Part shown: piece after piece, positions 60,748 to 64,000 of the stretch
How positions within the stretch are numbered: position 1 is the stretch's first letter
Layout: each line of letters begins with the position of its first letter
NCBI GenBank assembly: GCA_963751335.1
Contig: CAVVUB010000001.1
Coordinates: 124,001 to 188,000, forward strand
Direction of reading: 5' to 3'
From: Bog-473 sp963751335
GTDB taxonomy: Bacteria; Actinomycetota; Acidimicrobiia; Acidimicrobiales; RAAP-2
DNA length: 64,000 nt
Notes under the pieces: model-generated
What the model saw: the letters and a program-made list of their open reading frames with translations, nothing else
Told to the model about the DNA's origin: nothing
Database searches by the model: none
Made by a program: the position numbers and the translations under genes

Positions 60748-61180
60748 GCGATTGAGCGATGCCGACTACGAGGACCTGTTGGCGCTCAGGACGGGTCTGC
60801 GCCGCTTCCTGCGCTGGAGCGAGCAGCAGGCCGAGGGTGCCGGGCTGACCCCGGCGCAGCACCAACTCCTCTTGGCCGTCCGAGGGCACACGGACCGCCG
60901 GGGTCCGACGGTGGGCGAGATCGCCGACTACCTCCTGCTGCGACACCACAGCGCAGTCGGCCTCGTCGACCGGGCCGAGCAGGCCGGGCTCGTGGCCCGG
61001 AGCCGTGACGAGAAGGACCACCGGATCGTCCGGTTGCAGCTGACGGCCAAGGGAGCCAAGACGCTCGAGGGACTGTCGGAGCAGCATCTCGAGGAACTCC
61101 GGCGTCTGGCCCGGACCGTGCCGGGGGCTTGGCGCGGCCTGCTCCCCCACCAGCCGCTGCACGGACTCACACCCCCCTGA
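60746..61180 (+). CDS. MarR-family transcriptional regulator
   Basis: A 144-residue winged-helix regulator: TPAQHQLLLAVRGHTD (helix preceding the HTH), VGEIADYLLLRHHSAVGLVD (recognition helices) and RSRDEKDHRIVRLQLTAKG (wing with the DxR motif). ATG 60746 was chosen because the MarR helix 1 starts there. It is divergent from the ClC gene, whose promoter it probably controls through the adjacent palindromes. With so short a leader the mRNA may be leaderless. Confidence 0.88.
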   Translation: MRLSDADYEDLLALRTGLRRFLRWSEQQAEGAGLTPAQHQLLLAVRGHTDRRGPTVGEIADYLLLRHHSAVGLVDRAEQAGLVARSRDEKDHRIVRLQLTAKGAKTLEGLSEQHLEELRRLARTVPGAWRGLLPHQPLHGLTPP

Positions 61181-61204
61181 TGGATCCTGTGGAGAAGCGT
61201 GCTC

Positions 61205-61218
61205 GGCCCTGACGGGCC
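61205..61218. terminator. Possible terminator hairpin
   Basis: GGCCC (61205-61209), TGAC loop and GGGCC (61214-61218) form a 5-bp GC stem in the 71-bp convergent gap between marR and pgi. No T-tract follows, as is common in high-GC actinobacteria. Confidence 0.3.
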
Positions 61219-61251
61219 TGCGCCTCTGGACGGGACAGCGAAGACGGTCGG

Positions 61252-62895
61252 TCAGACGGGACGGCCGCGCAGGGTCCGGTAGCGCGTGACGAGCGCGGCG
61301 GTCGAGGAGTCCTGACCGGACACGTCCGGCACCGAGTCTGTGGTGAGCAGCGGAGCCAACTCCTTGGCCATGACCTTGCCCAGTTCGACGCCCCACTGGT
61401 CGAAGGAGTCGATGCCCCAGATGCAGCCTTCGACGAAGACGGTGTGCTCGTAGAGGGCGACGAGTTGGCCGAGCACCGACGGCGTGAGTTTCGGGGCGAT
61501 CACTGTCGAGCTGGGGCGGTTGCCGGGCATCACCTTGTGCGGGACGACGGCGGGCGGCGTCCCCTCGGCCTCGATCTCCTCGGCGGTGCGGCCGAAGGCG
61601 AGCGCCTTGGTCTGGGCCAGGCAGTTGGCCATGAGCAGGTCCTGCTGATCGCCCGTCTCGTGCGTCCCCTCGGCGAAGGCGATGAAGTCGGCCGGGATGA
61701 GTTTGGTGCCCTGGTGGATCAGTTGGTAGAAGGCGTGCTGGCCGTTGGTGCCGGGGGCGCCCCAGAAGATCTCGCCGGTCTGGCCGACGACGGGCGTGCC
61801 GTCGAGCCGGACGGACTTGCCGTTCGACTCCATGGTGAGCTGCTGGAGGTAGGCCGGGAAGCGGGCCAGGCGATGGCTGTAGGGCAGCACGGCGTGGGTC
61901 TGGGCAGCGAAGAAGTTGTTGTACCAGACGTTGAGCATGCCCACGATGACCGGGACGTTGTCTTCGAGGGGCGTGCGCAAGAAGTGCTCGTCCATGGCGT
62001 GGAAACCGGCCAGCATCTCGTCGAAGGCGACACGTCCGATGGCGATCATGAGCGCGAAGCCGATGGCCGAGTCGTAGCTGTAGCGACCGCCGACCCAGTC
62101 CCAGAACTCGAGCATGTTGGCGGTGTCGATGCCGAACTCGGCCACGGCCTTGGTGTTGGTCGAGACGGCGATGAAGTGCTTGGCCACGGCGTCATCGCCG
62201 GCGGCGTCCCCCAGCCCGGCGAGGAGCCAGTCCCGGGCGGCCGCCGCGTTGGTCAGCGTCTCGAGGGTGGTGAACGTCTTGGAGCTGATGATGAACAGGG
62301 TGGTGGCCGGGTCGAGGTCGTGGGTGGCCGCGTAGAGGTCGACGGGGTCGACGTTGGACACGAAGCGGCTGATCAGCCCGGGCATCGCCTCGTCGGCCAG
62401 GGCTTCGGTGGCCATGGCCGGTCCCAGGTCGGAGCCGCCGATGCCGATGTTGACCACGGCCCGGATGCCCTGACCGGTGGCACCGACCCAGTGGCCGTCG
62501 CGGATGCGCTCGGACAGGGAGCCCATCTTGTCGAGGACGGTGTGGACGTCGGCCGTGACGTCCTGGCCGTCGACCGTGAGCTTCTCGCTCGCCGGCATGC
62601 GCAGCGCGACGTGGAGGACGGCGCGGTCCTCGGTCGTGTTGATGTGCTCGCCGGCGAACATGGCGTCGCGGCGGGCCTCCACGCCGGCCGCCTTGGCGAC
62701 GTCGAGGAGGAGCGACATGGTCTCGTCGGTGATGCGCTGCTTGGAGTAGTCCAGGACGAGGTTGGCCGCGGTGGCGTTGAGGCGCTCGCCCCGACCGGGG
62801 TCGTCGGCGAAGAGCTGCCGGAGGACGAGGTCCCGGCCGGCCTTCTCGTAGTGGGACTGCAGCGCCTTCCAGGCGGGAGTGGTCGTCAGGTCCAT
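61252..62895 (-). CDS. pgi: Glucose-6-phosphate isomerase
   Basis: A 547-residue Pgi of the long bacterial type, interconverting glucose-6- and fructose-6-phosphate. Motifs: VNIGIGGSDLGPAMATEAL, WDWVGGRYSYDSAIGFAL (signature 1), FWGAPGTNGQHAFYQLIHQG and EGCIWGIDSFDQWGVELGK (signature 2). ATG 62895 gives the expected N-terminus (TTTPAWKALQSHYEKAG). The start overlaps the hydrolase 3' end by 10 nt. Because of the upstream frameshift, the N-terminal hydrolase frame runs unbroken into pgi. Confidence 0.95.
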   Translation of the reverse strand: MDLTTTPAWKALQSHYEKAGRDLVLRQLFADDPGRGERLNATAANLVLDYSKQRITDETMSLLLDVAKAAGVEARRDAMFAGEHINTTEDRAVLHVALRMPASEKLTVDGQDVTADVHTVLDKMGSLSERIRDGHWVGATGQGIRAVVNIGIGGSDLGPAMATEALADEAMPGLISRFVSNVDPVDLYAATHDLDPATTLFIISSKTFTTLETLTNAAAARDWLLAGLGDAAGDDAVAKHFIAVSTNTKAVAEFGIDTANMLEFWDWVGGRYSYDSAIGFALMIAIGRVAFDEMLAGFHAMDEHFLRTPLEDNVPVIVGMLNVWYNNFFAAQTHAVLPYSHRLARFPAYLQQLTMESNGKSVRLDGTPVVGQTGEIFWGAPGTNGQHAFYQLIHQGTKLIPADFIAFAEGTHETGDQQDLLMANCLAQTKALAFGRTAEEIEAEGTPPAVVPHKVMPGNRPSSTVIAPKLTPSVLGQLVALYEHTVFVEGCIWGIDSFDQWGVELGKVMAKELAPLLTTDSVPDVSGQDSSTAALVTRYRTLRGRPV

Positions 62896-63714
62896 GATGC
62901 CGAATCTACGGGACCGACCAGAAAATCGACGATGACCGGCAGGGCCTCGGGGTCCTGGAGGAAGAAGCCGTGGCCGCCGTCGAAGAGGCGCAGGCGAGCG
63001 CCGGGAATGGAGCGGGCCAAGAACTCGCTGTTGGCGGCCGGTGCGATGCCGTCGTACTGGCCGCCGGCGACCAGGGTGGGGCAGCCGATGGTGCCGAGCC
63101 GGTCCGACGTGTCGTGGTGGCTCCGGGCCTCGAGCTGGAGGCGCAGGCCGGGGCCGGGCGAGGCGGCGGACGAGGCGAAGCGCTCGATGATCATTGCGGC
63201 CAGGTCCGGGTTGGCCGTCCGCCAGGCGTCGTCCCAACGGGTGTCCATCGAGCGCGAGGTGGGCGGCCGGGCCTTCGGCCGGGTCCATGTCGGCCAGCTC
63301 CTGGAGGGGATATGACGCGCCGCCCGCGCCCCCCGACGAGGTGCAGCACAGGGCGAGCCGGCGCACCCGCTTCGGATGCCTGATGGCCAGCTCCTGGGCC
63401 ACCATCCCGCCGAAGGAGATGCCGACGACCGCGCAGGAGTCCCAACCGACGAGGTCGAGCAGGGCGGCGGCATCGTCGGCATAGTCGGCCATGGTGTAGG
63501 GACCGTCGGGGACCGACGTCTGCCCGAGGCCGCGCTGGTCGTAGGACACCACCGCGAAGGCCTCGTTGAGGGCGCCATCGGCCATGCGGGGCTGATGGCG
63601 CAGATCACCTCCGGTGCCCGAGATGCACAGCAGGCGAACCGACGAGCCGTCAGCGGCGTCCCTGCCGGTCAGCTCGTAGTAGACGTCGATCCCGTTGACG
63701 TGGCCGAAGGGCAT
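62886..63714 (-). CDS. Alpha/beta-hydrolase, interrupted by a frameshift near 63249
   Basis: About 276 residues if repaired. The first part reads from ATG 63714: VYYELTGRDAADGSSVRLLC, VSYDQRGLGQTSVPDGPYTM (oxyanion region) and the nucleophile elbow GISFGGMVAQELA (Ser in GxSxG). After ALA LD the frame changes: MDTRWDDAWRTANPDLAAMI, LGTIGCPTLVAGGQYDGIAP (Asp) and FDGGHGFFLQDPEALPVIV (His) complete the catalytic triad. One extra base at about 63249 explains the shift and the 829-nt span. Repaired, it resembles 3-oxoadipate enol-lactonase-like hydrolases. Confidence 0.85.
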
Positions 63715-63770
63715 CCGGCGAGCGTACCGGGAGTCGGTCCGACGGGGCCGAGGCTGCGATGATGCCAGTC

Positions 63771-64000
63771 ATGACGGACTCGTTGTTCTCCGGTTCGGTG
63801 GCTGAGGGGTATCGAGCCCATCTCGAGTCGGTGATCTTCGAACCGTGGGCCGACGAGCTCGTCCAATTCGCCGGTGTGGCGCCGGGCCGCGTCGTGCTCG
63901 ACGTGGCCGCCGGGACGGGCGCGGTGACGCGGGCGGCGGCCCGGGCGACCGGTCCCGCGGGCCGGGTGGTGGCCTGCGACGTCAGCGAGGACATGCTGGC
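63771..64000 (+). CDS. Class I SAM-dependent methyltransferase, 5' part
   Basis: The frame opened by ATG 63771 (in-frame ATGs also at 63759 and 63762) runs to the window end. It encodes SLFSGSVAEGYRAHLESVIF, PWADELVQFAGVAPGRVVLD (then VAAGTGAVTRAAARA) and VVACDVSEDML, i.e. SAM motif I (LDVAAGTGAVT) and the motif II acidic residue of UbiE-like/Methyltransf_11 enzymes. Substrate unknown. It is divergent from the hydrolase. Confidence 0.82.
   Translation, partial: MTDSLFSGSVAEGYRAHLESVIFEPWADELVQFAGVAPGRVVLDVAAGTGAVTRAAARATGPAGRVVACDVSEDML

Noticed and set aside
58885..61008. 707-codon plus-strand open frame opposite the ClC gene
   Set aside because: The minus-strand ClC motifs and CBS domains are unambiguous; the plus-strand product is low-complexity and crosses into the MarR gene in the wrong frame.
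61252..63714. 820-codon hydrolase-isomerase fusion
   Set aside because: The hydrolase C-terminal half with Asp and His of the triad is present in the shifted frame, so the fusion is an artefact of one extra base.
1..64000. tRNA, rRNA, CRISPR arrays, restriction-modification or toxin-antitoxin systems
   Set aside because: Looked for on both strands by eye; nothing convincing was found.

Overview
The window is high-GC bacterial DNA with dense, often 4-nt-overlapping genes and many GTG starts. It carries a complete Pup-proteasome system (dop, pup, prcB, prcA, pafA, ARC/Mpa ATPase), the coenzyme F420 precursor genes cofG/cofH, a DUF222-HNH gene, a DUF4193 gene and a secreted amidase built on YWLVASDGG-type repeats. 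Together these point to an actinobacterium, most likely class Acidimicrobiia (inference from gene content; no 16S rRNA or tRNA gene was seen).

Layout. (1) 1-7.4 kb: the gcvT 3' end, a tandem glycine riboswitch and gcvP (frameshifted); then a two-gene fluoride exporter (crcB pair) behind a fluoride riboswitch, an SDR and a HelD-type helicase. (2) 7.4-8.5 kb: a low-GC scar with a broken tyrosine recombinase remnant, then a YpeA-like acetyltransferase. (3) 8.6-13.35 kb: a tightly coupled minus-strand operon of zinc alcohol dehydrogenase, SDR, PAPS-type sulfotransferase, alkylsulfatase-like metallo-beta-lactamase protein and VOC protein, of unknown pathway. (4) 13.75-19.9 kb: a MacAB-like export operon (fusion protein, ATPase, permease, secreted protein, second fusion protein) whose extracytoplasmic members share Gly/Phe-rich tails; then a VOC protein, pyrophosphatase, NTF2-like protein and HtrA protease. 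(5) 23-27.7 kb: uncharacterised actinobacterial genes, DUF4193, a candidate structured RNA and a double-length ThyX-like protein. (6) 27.8-37.7 kb: HelY-like helicase, tatC, tatA and the whole Pup-proteasome locus on the minus strand. (7) 37.9-40.9 kb: ferredoxin, TrmI, small membrane proteins and a thioesterase. (8) 40.9-50.7 kb, plus strand: transketolase, transaldolase, 6-phosphogluconate dehydrogenase, 6-phosphogluconolactonase, FO synthase (CofG/CofH, frame broken), a LOG-family protein and a repeat-bearing cell-wall amidase. (9) 50.8-64 kb: acetyltransferase, DUF222-HNH, 2'-5' RNA ligase, acyl-CoA ligase, a Met/His-rich membrane protein in a lower-GC segment flanked by a repeated 36-bp element, an SLT-NlpC/P60 hydrolase, DUF3565, a ClC channel divergent from a MarR regulator across two palindromes, pgi, a frameshifted alpha/beta hydrolase and the start of a methyltransferase.

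Three otherwise well-conserved genes (gcvP, cofG-cofH, alpha/beta hydrolase) each change reading frame once, by a single-base-type shift. Either the assembly carries uncorrected indels or the genome has several fresh frameshifts; this should be settled before reading biology into them. Several in-frame minisatellites (6 x 15 bp, about 4.7 x 18 bp, 3 x 9 bp, 5 x 6 bp) are also present.
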